A DNA stretch of 8,234 bases from an uncultured Chitinophagaceae bacterium (lineage in GTDB: Bacteria; Bacteroidota; Bacteroidia; Chitinophagales; Chitinophagaceae): assembly GCA_903832075.1 (NCBI GenBank), contig CAILAF010000089.1:1-8234 (forward strand), written 5' to 3'. Shown here piece by piece: positions 1 through 6,055 of the stretch. The stretch's first letter is position 1; each line of letters begins with the position of its first letter. Both the position numbers and the translations under genes were made by a program. The notes below the pieces were generated by a model. It saw only the letters and a program-made list of their open reading frames with translations, did not search any database and was not told where the DNA came from.

Positions 1-1204
1 ATCTGAAATTTATGAAACCGAAGGTCATCCTGTTGTATATGCAGAAAAATTTATTGATGCATCTAAGCCAACAATTTTAGTGTATGGTCATTATGATGTA
101 CAACCTGCCGACCCGCTGGAACTATGGCACAGCGGGCCTTTTGAGCCGGTCATCAAAGACGGAAAAATATTTGCAAGAGGATCGGCTGATGATAAAGGTC
201 AATTTTTTATGCATGTAAAAGCATTGGAAACTTTAGTGCAAACAAATAGTTTATCATGCAATATTAAATTCATTATTGAAGGAGAAGAAGAAATTGGCAG
301 TCCTAATTTGGCAAAGTTTGTAAAAGCAAATAAAGAATTATTAAAAGCAGATGTGATTTTAATTAGCGATACCAGTATGTTAAGTATGGAGAATCCAAGT
401 ATTGATGTTGGTGTTCGCGGATTAAGTTATATAGAAGTTGAAATAACTGGAGCAAACAGAGATTTGCATAGCGGTGTGTATGGTGGTGCAGTTGCAAATC
501 CAATTACCATACTGGCAAAGATGATTGCAAGTTGTCATGATGAAAATAATCATATCACTATTTCCGGATTTTATGATGATGTATTAAATGCATCTGCAGA
601 AGAAAGAAAAAAAATGGCACAAGCGCCTTTCAATGAAGAAGAATATAAAAAAGATTTAGGCGTATCAACTTTATGGGGAGAGAAAGGTTATACAACAAAT
701 GAAAGAACAGGTATTCGTCCAACAATAGAAGTAAATGGTATTTGGGGTGGTTATACCGGTGAAGGTGCAAAGACCGTTTTACCCGGGAAAGCTTTTGCAA
801 AAATATCTGCAAGATTAGTACCTAATCAATCATCAAAAAAAATAACAGAAAAATTATTGAACTATTTTAAAAGCATTGCTCCTGCCGGTGTTACCGTAAA
901 AGCAGAAGAGCATCATGGCGGTGAACCGTATTTAACACCAATGGATTCTAATGAATATCGTGCCGCCGCAAAAGCAATAGCAGCAACGTTTGGCAAAGAA
1001 CCTATTCCGGTTCGCGGTGGTGGAAGTATTCCTATTTGTGCTTTGTTTGAACAAGAACTAAAAATAAAAATTGTATTCATGGGTTTCGGTTTGGATAGTG
1101 ATAATTTGCATTCACCAAACGAAAAATATGATCTTGTTAATTTTTATAAAGGCATTGAAACTATTCCGTACTTCCATCAATATTATGCGGAGATGAAGAA
1201 ATAA
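1..1204 (+). CDS. M20 family metallo-dipeptidase (5'-truncated by window edge)
   Basis: Cytosolic zinc exopeptidase of the M20 family (carnosinase/CNDP2, PepV-like), expected to cleave dipeptides or short peptides. The frame is open from base 2, so about 400 C-terminal residues are visible. Full-length relatives have roughly 455-465, so I infer that some 55-60 N-terminal residues lie upstream. Family landmarks appear in order (numbering from the first visible codon): GHYDVQP with metal-ligand His30 and catalytic Asp32; RGSADDKG with the bridging Asp at 63/64; EGEEEIGS with the general-base and metal Glu residues near 95-97; SDTSM with ligand Asp123; RDLHSG with His156 of the dimerisation (lid) domain; GGSIP; and HSPNE with the last metal His370. 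All expected metal ligands are present, so it should be active. The GTG at 80-82 is an internal Val codon, not a start: conserved-looking sequence continues upstream of it. A terminator follows the stop, so it ends its own transcript. Exact substrate unknown. Confidence 0.95.
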   Translation, partial: SEIYETEGHPVVYAEKFIDASKPTILVYGHYDVQPADPLELWHSGPFEPVIKDGKIFARGSADDKGQFFMHVKALETLVQTNSLSCNIKFIIEGEEEIGSPNLAKFVKANKELLKADVILISDTSMLSMENPSIDVGVRGLSYIEVEITGANRDLHSGVYGGAVANPITILAKMIASCHDENNHITISGFYDDVLNASAEERKKMAQAPFNEEEYKKDLGVSTLWGEKGYTTNERTGIRPTIEVNGIWGGYTGEGAKTVLPGKAFAKISARLVPNQSSKKITEKLLNYFKSIAPAGVTVKAEEHHGGEPYLTPMDSNEYRAAAKAIAATFGKEPIPVRGGGSIPICALFEQELKIKIVFMGFGLDSDNLHSPNEKYDLVNFYKGIETIPYFHQYYAEMKK

Positions 1205-1215
1205 AACTTAAATGC

Positions 1216-1251
1216 AAAAAGTCAAAACCATGTTAAGTTTTGGCTTTTTTT
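1216..1251 (+). terminator. Rho-independent terminator after the M20 dipeptidase
   Basis: An 8-bp stem pairs GTCAAAAC (1221-1228) with GTTTTGGC (1237-1244), including one G-T wobble, around an 8-nt loop. A run of seven T (1245-1251) follows, and an A-run (1216-1220) before the stem can extend the pairing. It begins 12 bases after the dipeptidase stop, the normal place for an intrinsic terminator. It should insulate the operator and two-gene cassette downstream. Confidence 0.8.
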
Positions 1252-1289
1252 ATTTTGCCTATGTAAAGTTTACTTTACATAGGCAAAAT
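1252..1289. promoter_or_regulatory. Perfect 38-nt inverted repeat, probable operator of the membrane protein/HTH cassette
   Basis: The arm ATTTTGCCTATGTAAAGT (1252-1269) is followed by two T and then its exact reverse complement (1272-1289), so 18 of 18 positions pair. It starts right after the T-run of the preceding terminator and ends 24 bases before the ATG of the membrane-protein gene, where a promoter should lie. No T-run follows, which argues against a second terminator. The inner core TTTACTTT recurs at 1293-1300, 24 bases (about two helical turns) further on. A dimeric Cro/C1-type protein is encoded two genes later, and small regulators of this kind commonly bind palindromes at their own promoters. 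I infer it is the autoregulatory site; binding is not shown by the sequence itself. Confidence 0.65.
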
Positions 1290-1294
1290 TGATT

Positions 1295-1302
1295 TACTTT
1301 CA
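1295..1302 (+). promoter_or_regulatory. Weak candidate -7 element for the membrane protein/HTH cassette
   Basis: TACTTTCA matches six of eight positions of the Bacteroidota -7 consensus TAnnTTTG and lies 11 bases before the ATG at 1314. No convincing TTTG -33 box sits at the right distance: a TTTG at 1254-1257 inside the palindrome is too far away, and TTTA at 1274-1277 is slightly close. It overlaps the extra TTTACTTT half-site, so a bound regulator would block it. Offered only as the best available candidate. Confidence 0.25.
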
Positions 1303-1313
1303 CAAAAAAAATT

Positions 1314-1754
1314 ATGAAAACAAAATATCTTTTGCCTAATCAATATAAAAGATTGGGTGCTTTGATGATGCCGATCGGTTTATTGATTTGGTGCTTTACA
1401 CAAATTGGCTTGTTCAATAGCATAATGATAATTCATTGGATTAAAGTAATGATTCTTACAATTTCATTCTTTAGTTTTTTGATTGGGATATATTTGGTTA
1501 CCTTTTCAAAAGAAAAACAGGAAGATGAATACATCAGCAATATAAGATTGCAATCTTTTCAATTATCGGCATTTATTCAGCTATTATTTTTCTTGTTGTC
1601 ATTTCTATACATGTTCATTTTTAGAACAGAACCCGCTGGTGACGGAGGTTTAGAAATATTCTTGATCAGTTCAATTTTCTTATTCTGGCTCTTTTATATT
1701 CTTCATTTCAATTTTATTTTATTCAGAAATAAAAAGAAAGTTTATGAAGAATAA
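1314..1754 (+). CDS. Small four-helix integral membrane protein, partner of the downstream HTH regulator
   Basis: 146 residues with four strongly hydrophobic stretches at about 14-34, 43-64, 83-103 and 113-138 and a basic C-terminal tail (RNKKKVYEE). There is no signal peptide beyond the first helix, so it should be an inner-membrane protein with both ends in the cytoplasm, judging by the positive residues. The loop between helices 2 and 3 carries a charged EKQEDEYISNIR motif, reminiscent of small membrane proteins (DUF2178-like) encoded beside YozG-type regulators; that likeness is from memory and tentative. The start is bounded by an in-frame TGA at 1290-1292, and ATG 1314 is the first start after it. 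The start is preceded by an A-rich tract rather than a Shine-Dalgarno. The last 11 bases overlap the regulator gene, implying translational coupling. It may sense a membrane signal or be the regulated target. Function unknown. Confidence 0.85.
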   Translation: MKTKYLLPNQYKRLGALMMPIGLLIWCFTQIGLFNSIMIIHWIKVMILTISFFSFLIGIYLVTFSKEKQEDEYISNIRLQSFQLSAFIQLLFFLLSFLYMFIFRTEPAGDGGLEIFLISSIFLFWLFYILHFNFILFRNKKKVYEE

Positions 1755-1944
1755 AGTAAAAGATGAAAGATTGAAATTGAATATTACACAAACGCAATTA
1801 GCAGATAAATTATCTGTATCGCGACAAACCATTTTTGCCATTGAAACTGGAAAATATATTCCTTCAACAATATTGTCTTTAAAAATTGCAAAGGCATTTA
1901 AAAAAAATGTTGAAGAAATTTTTACTTTAGAAAAAGGCGATTGA
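1744..1944 (+). CDS. Small Cro/C1 (XRE)-family HTH transcriptional regulator, YozG-like
   Basis: 66 residues that are almost entirely one helix-turn-helix domain. TQTQLADKL (15-23) is helix 2, and SVSRQTIFAIETG (24-36) holds the turn and recognition helix. GKYIPS and the KIAKAFKKNVEEIF segment complete the five-helix fold. The SRQTI..IE.GKY.PS signature is typical of the YozG-like group of compact regulators that have no ligand domain and bind DNA as dimers. The ATG lies inside the end of the membrane-protein gene, with a purine-rich GAAAG (1736-1740) three bases before it, so expression should be coupled. I infer autoregulation through the 38-nt palindrome at 1252-1289. With no sensor domain, any signal would have to come from the membrane partner or from protein level alone. 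Confidence 0.92.
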   Translation: MKNKVKDERLKLNITQTQLADKLSVSRQTIFAIETGKYIPSTILSLKIAKAFKKNVEEIFTLEKGD

Positions 1945-1961
1945 ATATTTATTTTTGAATC

Positions 1962-2348
1962 ATGCTTGAAAAAGAAAAATTACGAATAGACAAATATCTC
2001 TGGGCAATACGCTTATTTAAAACACGCAGCCAGGCAGGCGATGCATGTGATAAAGGCAAAGTAAAATTTTTAGGAAACAATATCAAAGCTTCTAAAAATG
2101 TAAATATTGGCGAAGAATATGAAGTAAAAACAGAAAATAAAAGATGGATCATTAAAGTAACAGGTTTATTAGAAAAAAGAGTTCAATATAGCGAAGCGAT
2201 AAAATTTTACACAGATATCACACCTGCTGAAGAGCTTGACAGGATTGCATTTCAGGCTGCAACATTTAATACCGGCAAACGTTTAAGCAAAGTTGGACGA
2301 CCAACAAAAAAAGATAAAAGAGATATTGATAATTTTATGGATAAATAA
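1962..2348 (+). CDS. Hsp15-like S4-domain RNA-binding protein
   Basis: 128 residues matching the Hsp15 (HslR) family. The S4 domain begins with LRIDKYLWAIRLFKTRSQA (7-25) and runs to about residue 60, with the G-KV-F/Y-G-N and K-ASK-V strand elements visible. The basic C-terminal tail contains GRPTKKDKRDID (112-123), the family's typical ending. In E. coli, Hsp15 binds free 50S subunits that still carry a nascent chain on peptidyl-tRNA and helps recycle them; the same role is inferred here. An in-frame TGA at 1956-1958 lies just before the ATG, so this start is well supported. No Shine-Dalgarno is visible. It lies 17 bp after the HTH gene with no terminator between, so it may be read from the same transcript, although its job is unrelated. 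It converges on the FAD/Fe-S oxidoreductase with a 4-bp gap. Confidence 0.93.
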   Translation: MLEKEKLRIDKYLWAIRLFKTRSQAGDACDKGKVKFLGNNIKASKNVNIGEEYEVKTENKRWIIKVTGLLEKRVQYSEAIKFYTDITPAEELDRIAFQAATFNTGKRLSKVGRPTKKDKRDIDNFMDK

Positions 2349-2352
2349 AAAA

Positions 2353-5277
2353 TTATTTTATCAAAGCATCATGCAATAATTCTACCGGATGCAAAGCTTT
2401 TGTTTTTGTTCCATCTTTTATTTGATGTCGGCATGAGGTACCTGATGCAACTACAATTTTATCTTTTGCATTTCTCACCGCAGGAAATAAGACCAATTCA
2501 CCAATTTGTTGAGAAACATGATAATGTTCTTTTTCGTAACCAAATGCACCGGCCATTCCGCAACAACCTGATGCAATTAATTGCGATGAATAGTTTTCGG
2601 GAATTTCTACAATCGAAGAAATAAATTTTTGTGATGACAATGCTTTTTGATAACAATGCCCATGAATTAAAATTTCTTTTTTCTCTTCAGTAAATAATTT
2701 TTTATCAATCAATCCTGATTCATATTGATTGGATAAAAATTCTTCTATTGTAAAACAATGCTTTGCTAATTCTTTTCCTCTTTGATAATTGTTCTCATTT
2801 GCCAGATCAATATATTCATCTCTGAAAGTCAGTATGGCAGAAGGTTCTATGCCTACCAAAGGTTTATCATTTGAAACAATTTCAGCTAATAATTCAATAT
2901 TTTTATTTGCAATTTCGGCAGCTTTATTTACTAATCCTTTCGATAAATAAGTTCTTCCGCTTTCCAAATGTTTTGGAATGATGACTTGATAACCGATTGC
3001 TTCCAATAATAAAATTGTTTTCTTTCCAATTTCAACATCGTTGTAATTGGTGAACTCATCGCAAAAAAGATAAACAGTTGACAGATGACGGTTGACAGAT
3101 AACGGTTGATGATCATTAAACCAATGCAGTAAAGTTTCATTCGATAATTTCGGCATTGTTCTATTGGGATGAAATCCAACAATGTTGTTTGCAATTTTTC
3201 TAAATATATCTACATCATAAAATAAATTATAAGCCCATGAAATTTTAGAAATCAATTTCATTTGCTTAGAAAAATTAGCAATCAAGTTTGCACGAAATGG
3301 AATTCCATTTTTATTATAATATTGTTGTAAAAATTCTGCTTTCATCTTTGCAACATCAACACCCGATGGACATTCGGTCTTGCAACCTTTACAACTCAAA
3401 CATAAATCCATTATCTCTTTTATCTCATCATGATTAAAAGGTTGATCATCCAATTCATTACTTAAAAATTGTCGTAGCATATTGGCTCTTGCTCTGGTTG
3501 TATCTTTTTCCAAACGTGTTGCCATATAACTTGGACACATTACACCACCACTAATATTTGTCTTTCGGCAATCACCGGAACCTGAACATTTTTCAGCTAA
3601 TCTTAAGATGCCATCATTCTCCGAAAAATTAAAAGTTGTTTTTATTTCTCTTTCATTATTTTTTTGTTGAACGCGCAAATGCGTATCCATTGCAGGTGTT
3701 GCAGTAATTTTTCCTGCATTAAAAATATTATTAGGATCGAAAATATTTTTTACTTCTTTAAATAATTGATATGTTTCATTACCAACAACACTCGAAATAT
3801 ATTCGCCACGCAATCTTCCATCACCATGTTCTCCTGATAATGAACCTTTATATTTTTTAATTAATTCAACAGTATCAGCCAAAATATTTCTGAAAGTTTT
3901 TAATCCTTCTTCAGATTTTAAATTGATCATTGGTTCAACGTGCAATTCGCCGGCACCTGCATGCGCATAGTACGATGCATTCACTTTATGCTTAACTAAA
4001 ACCTGCTGCAAATCAAAAATATAATTTGGTAATTCATCAGTGCTAACAGCACAATCTTCAATTAAATTAACAGGTTGTGTATTTCCCTTTTCGTTGCGAA
4101 GCAAGCCCAGACCTGCTTTGCGAATATCCCAAGCAAATTTTGTTTGTTCATTATATAAAACAGGAAATGCATAACCTAATTTTTCTTTTTGTAATGATGC
4201 AATTAAATTAGTTGCTTTTTGTTTAACCACTTCAATATTATCATCCATAAATTCAACCATTAAAATAGCTGCTGGATCTCCATTTATAAAAAACCTGTTC
4301 TTGCTGTATTCGGGATGATTGATGGTAAAATCCATGATATGTTTATCAACCAATTCCGATGCCATTGGCTGATGTTTCAATGCAACAATATTTGCTTTTA
4401 ATGATTCGATGATAGAGTTGCAATGAATACAAACAACAGCAATTTCTTTTGGAGGAAGATCGAGTAATGCAATTTTAATTTCAGTAACAAATGCCAATGT
4501 ACCTTCTGAACCTGCTAATAATTTACAAACATTAAATGGTTTTCCTTTAGCATTAAATGGTTGCATGTTAATTAAACTATCCAATGCATAACCACTGTTT
4601 CTGCGAGTTACAGAAGATTGAGGAAAATTATTTTGAATGAGTGATTGATTGTTTTCATCATTCAATAATCGAAATAAATTGTTATAAATTTTTTCTTTGA
4701 GAGAAGATGATTGATTTGATGATTGAATATTTTCTTCTTTAAAAACAACTTCACTACCATCACTCAGCAATGCTTTTACTTCCAAAATATGATCACGAAC
4801 CGAGCCCCAAACAATGCTATGCAAGCCACATGAATTATTGCCCAACATGCCGCCAATCATGGCTCTGCTGGCAGTTGAAGTTTCAGGACCAAACATCAAA
4901 CCAAAATCTTTTAAATAAAAATTCAGATCATCACGAATCACACCGGGTTGAACACGAACCCATTTTTCTTTTGCATTTACTTCTAAAATATTTGTAAAAT
5001 ATTTTGAGATGTCAACAACAATTCCATTGCCAACAACTTGTCCGGCTAATGAAGTGCCCGCTGCTCTTGGAATTAATGTGATTGCGTTTTTATTTGCGAA
5101 TGCAATTATTTTTTTTATATCCTCCACATTTTTTGGAATAGCAACAGCTAAAGGTTTTTCCTGATAAACCGATGCATCGGTTGAATAAGCCAATAATTGC
5201 GCCTGATGAATGGAAGTACTATCGAAAAAAAATAATCCATCAAAAATTTTATCTAATTCCTGTAATTGTTTTTGCAT
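2353..5277 (-). CDS. FAD-binding and Fe-S-binding oxidoreductase, D-lactate/D-2-hydroxyacid dehydrogenase type (Dld-II/YdiJ-like)
   Basis: A 974-residue fusion of a GlcD-like flavoprotein with a GlpC/LldE-like iron-sulphur part, expected to oxidise a D-2-hydroxyacid (D-lactate or D-2-hydroxyglutarate) and pass electrons toward the respiratory chain. The PCMH FAD domain spans ~38-272 (RAAGTSLAGQ 71-80, GGMLGNNSCG 142-151, LLAGSEGT 253-260). The FAD-oxidase C-terminal domain spans ~275-525 (HAGAGELHVEP 439-449, SGEHGDGRLRGE 481-492). The Fe-S region has C564, C570 and C581 (CSGSGDCR...CPSY) and a complete CxxCxxCxxxCP at 626-637. The CCG heterodisulphide-reductase-like part covers ~735-960 (FCDEF, HGHCYQ, SGCCG, GTSCR). 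No signal peptide or membrane helix is visible, so it is cytoplasmic or peripheral. An in-frame stop (5284-5286) just upstream fixes the start. Oddities: a Ser/Gln/Asn-rich stretch (~183-222) in the FAD domain and a heptamer-repeat linker at 723-735. The substrate cannot be read from sequence. Confidence 0.93.
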   Translation of the reverse strand: MQKQLQELDKIFDGLFFFDSTSIHQAQLLAYSTDASVYQEKPLAVAIPKNVEDIKKIIAFANKNAITLIPRAAGTSLAGQVVGNGIVVDISKYFTNILEVNAKEKWVRVQPGVIRDDLNFYLKDFGLMFGPETSTASRAMIGGMLGNNSCGLHSIVWGSVRDHILEVKALLSDGSEVVFKEENIQSSNQSSSLKEKIYNNLFRLLNDENNQSLIQNNFPQSSVTRRNSGYALDSLINMQPFNAKGKPFNVCKLLAGSEGTLAFVTEIKIALLDLPPKEIAVVCIHCNSIIESLKANIVALKHQPMASELVDKHIMDFTINHPEYSKNRFFINGDPAAILMVEFMDDNIEVVKQKATNLIASLQKEKLGYAFPVLYNEQTKFAWDIRKAGLGLLRNEKGNTQPVNLIEDCAVSTDELPNYIFDLQQVLVKHKVNASYYAHAGAGELHVEPMINLKSEEGLKTFRNILADTVELIKKYKGSLSGEHGDGRLRGEYISSVVGNETYQLFKEVKNIFDPNNIFNAGKITATPAMDTHLRVQQKNNEREIKTTFNFSENDGILRLAEKCSGSGDCRKTNISGGVMCPSYMATRLEKDTTRARANMLRQFLSNELDDQPFNHDEIKEIMDLCLSCKGCKTECPSGVDVAKMKAEFLQQYYNKNGIPFRANLIANFSKQMKLISKISWAYNLFYDVDIFRKIANNIVGFHPNRTMPKLSNETLLHWFNDHQPLSVNRHLSTVYLFCDEFTNYNDVEIGKKTILLLEAIGYQVIIPKHLESGRTYLSKGLVNKAAEIANKNIELLAEIVSNDKPLVGIEPSAILTFRDEYIDLANENNYQRGKELAKHCFTIEEFLSNQYESGLIDKKLFTEEKKEILIHGHCYQKALSSQKFISSIVEIPENYSSQLIASGCCGMAGAFGYEKEHYHVSQQIGELVLFPAVRNAKDKIVVASGTSCRHQIKDGTKTKALHPVELLHDALIK
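3075..3109. repeat. Five tandem degenerate 7-nt units inside the oxidoreductase gene
   Basis: On the plus strand the units are CAGTTGA, CAGATGA, CGGTTGA, CAGATAA and CGGTTGA, with consensus C(A/G)G(A/T)T(G/A)A; two are identical. Read on the gene's strand they are TCAACCG, TTATCTG, TCAACCG, TCATCTG and TCAACTG. They encode residues 723-735 (HQPLSVNRHLSTV), between the Fe-S region and the CCG-like part. Because 7 is not a multiple of 3, the repeats are not visible in the protein. Arrays like this are, from general experience, found between genes in Bacteroidota; here the array stays in frame. Confidence 0.75.
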
Positions 5278-5301
5278 AAAAATTCAATCATTATCGAGCA
5301 G

Positions 5302-5309
5302 CAAAAATA
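5302..5309 (-). promoter_or_regulatory. Candidate -7 element for the FAD/Fe-S oxidoreductase gene
   Basis: Read on the minus strand this is TATTTTTG, an exact match to the Bacteroidota -7 consensus TAnnTTTG. It lies 24 bases before the ATG, which would leave a leader of about 18 bases. The -33 region has only a weak TTTTC (5328-5332). A 5-bp inverted repeat (AGCAG 5297-5301, CTGCT 5311-5315) frames it and might be a small operator or chance. In AT-rich DNA such a match is moderately likely by accident. Confidence 0.4.
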
Positions 5310-5351
5310 ACTGCTTTAATTCGTGATGAAAATAATATGTGGCTTTCTAAT

Positions 5352-5359
5352 TACATTTA
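5352..5359 (+). promoter_or_regulatory. Weak candidate -7 element for trmD
   Basis: TACATTTA matches TAnnTTTG at seven of eight positions and lies 18 bases before the trmD ATG, giving a short leader. No clear TTTG box is present at the expected -33 distance. The 100-bp divergent region 5278-5377 must hold a promoter for trmD because the neighbouring gene faces away, but the exact site is uncertain. Confidence 0.25.
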
Positions 5360-5377
5360 ATTCTTCATCTTTGCTAA

Positions 5378-6055
5378 ATGAACATTCACATTATTACTGT
5401 TGCACCTGAATTATTAGAAAGTCCTTTTCAACACAGCATTATGAAACGTGCACAGGATAAGGGTTTGCTGAATATTCATTTGCATAATTTAAGAAAATGG
5501 TCAATTAATAAACATGGTCAGGTGGATGATTATCAATACGGCGGCGGTGCCGGAATGGTGATGATGTGCGAACCATTAGCTAATGCGATTGATGAATTAC
5601 AAAAAGAAAAAAAGTTTGATGAAATAATTTATATGACGCCAGATGGTGAAACATTTAATCAACAAATGGCGAATCAATTATCATTGAAAGAAAATGTTCT
5701 AATTATTTGTGGACATTATAAAGGCATTGATCAACGCATTCGCGATTTATATATAACCAAAGAAATTTCTGTTGGCGATTTTGTTTTAAGTGGTGGTGAA
5801 TTAGCTGCTGCCATTGTTGTTGATGCAATTGGCAGATTAATCCCTGGAGTATTGAATGATGAAACTTCTGCATTAACCGATTCGTTTCAGGATAATTTAT
5901 TGGCACCGCCTGTATATACACGCCCGTCTGAGTTTCGCGGAATGCATGTTCCTGAAATTTTATTGCAAGGCGATCCAAAAAAAGTAGAAGAATGGCGCTA
6001 TGAACAAGCATTACAACATACGCAACAAAGAAGACCTGATTTGTTGAATGATTAA
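5378..6055 (+). CDS. trmD: tRNA (guanine-37-N1)-methyltransferase TrmD
   Basis: SPOUT-class enzyme that methylates N1 of G37, next to the anticodon, using S-adenosylmethionine; this prevents +1 frameshifting. The whole family pattern is present: the N-terminal MNIHIITVAPELL, YGGGAGMVM (54-62), CGHYKGIDQR (111-120), SVGDFVLSGGE (131-141), RLIPGVLNDETSA (153-165), TDSF (167-170), YTRPSEFRG (180-188) and LLQGDP (195-200). The knot loops around 111-141 bind the cofactor. Arg153 and Asp168 align with E. coli Arg154 and Asp169, the latter being the catalytic base. At 225 residues it is shorter than the 255-residue E. coli enzyme, ending soon after RRPDLL, as I would expect in Bacteroidota. A TAA directly before the ATG (5375-5377) fixes the start. 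It is not followed by rplS, its usual partner in many bacteria, and stands as a single gene here. Confidence 0.98.
   Translation: MNIHIITVAPELLESPFQHSIMKRAQDKGLLNIHLHNLRKWSINKHGQVDDYQYGGGAGMVMMCEPLANAIDELQKEKKFDEIIYMTPDGETFNQQMANQLSLKENVLIICGHYKGIDQRIRDLYITKEISVGDFVLSGGELAAAIVVDAIGRLIPGVLNDETSALTDSFQDNLLAPPVYTRPSEFRGMHVPEILLQGDPKKVEEWRYEQALQHTQQRRPDLLND

Noticed and set aside
80..82. GTG as the start of the M20 dipeptidase
   Set aside because: The same frame stays open to base 2 with typical family sequence, and this Val is the residue just before the conserved YGHYDVQP motif. The true start lies outside the window.
1252..1289. Palindrome as a second terminator for the dipeptidase
   Set aside because: No T-run follows either arm in a way that fits an intrinsic terminator, and a good terminator already lies immediately upstream.
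1921..1928. Another TTTACTTT half-site near the end of the HTH gene
   Set aside because: It is single, lies in coding sequence for FTL of the regulator, and has no inverted partner. Short A/T-rich octamers recur easily here.
1950..1957. Exact TAnnTTTG match (TATTTTTG) before the S4-protein gene
   Set aside because: It ends only 4 bases before the ATG, so transcription would start at or after the start codon. It is most likely chance in AT-rich sequence.
3075..3109. Heptamer array as a CRISPR or other spacer array
   Set aside because: Units are only 7 bases, directly tandem with no spacers, and lie within an intact reading frame.
5366..5373. CATCTTTG as the trmD -7 element
   Set aside because: It lies only 4 bases from the ATG, too close to leave any transcript leader; a start site would fall on or within the start codon.
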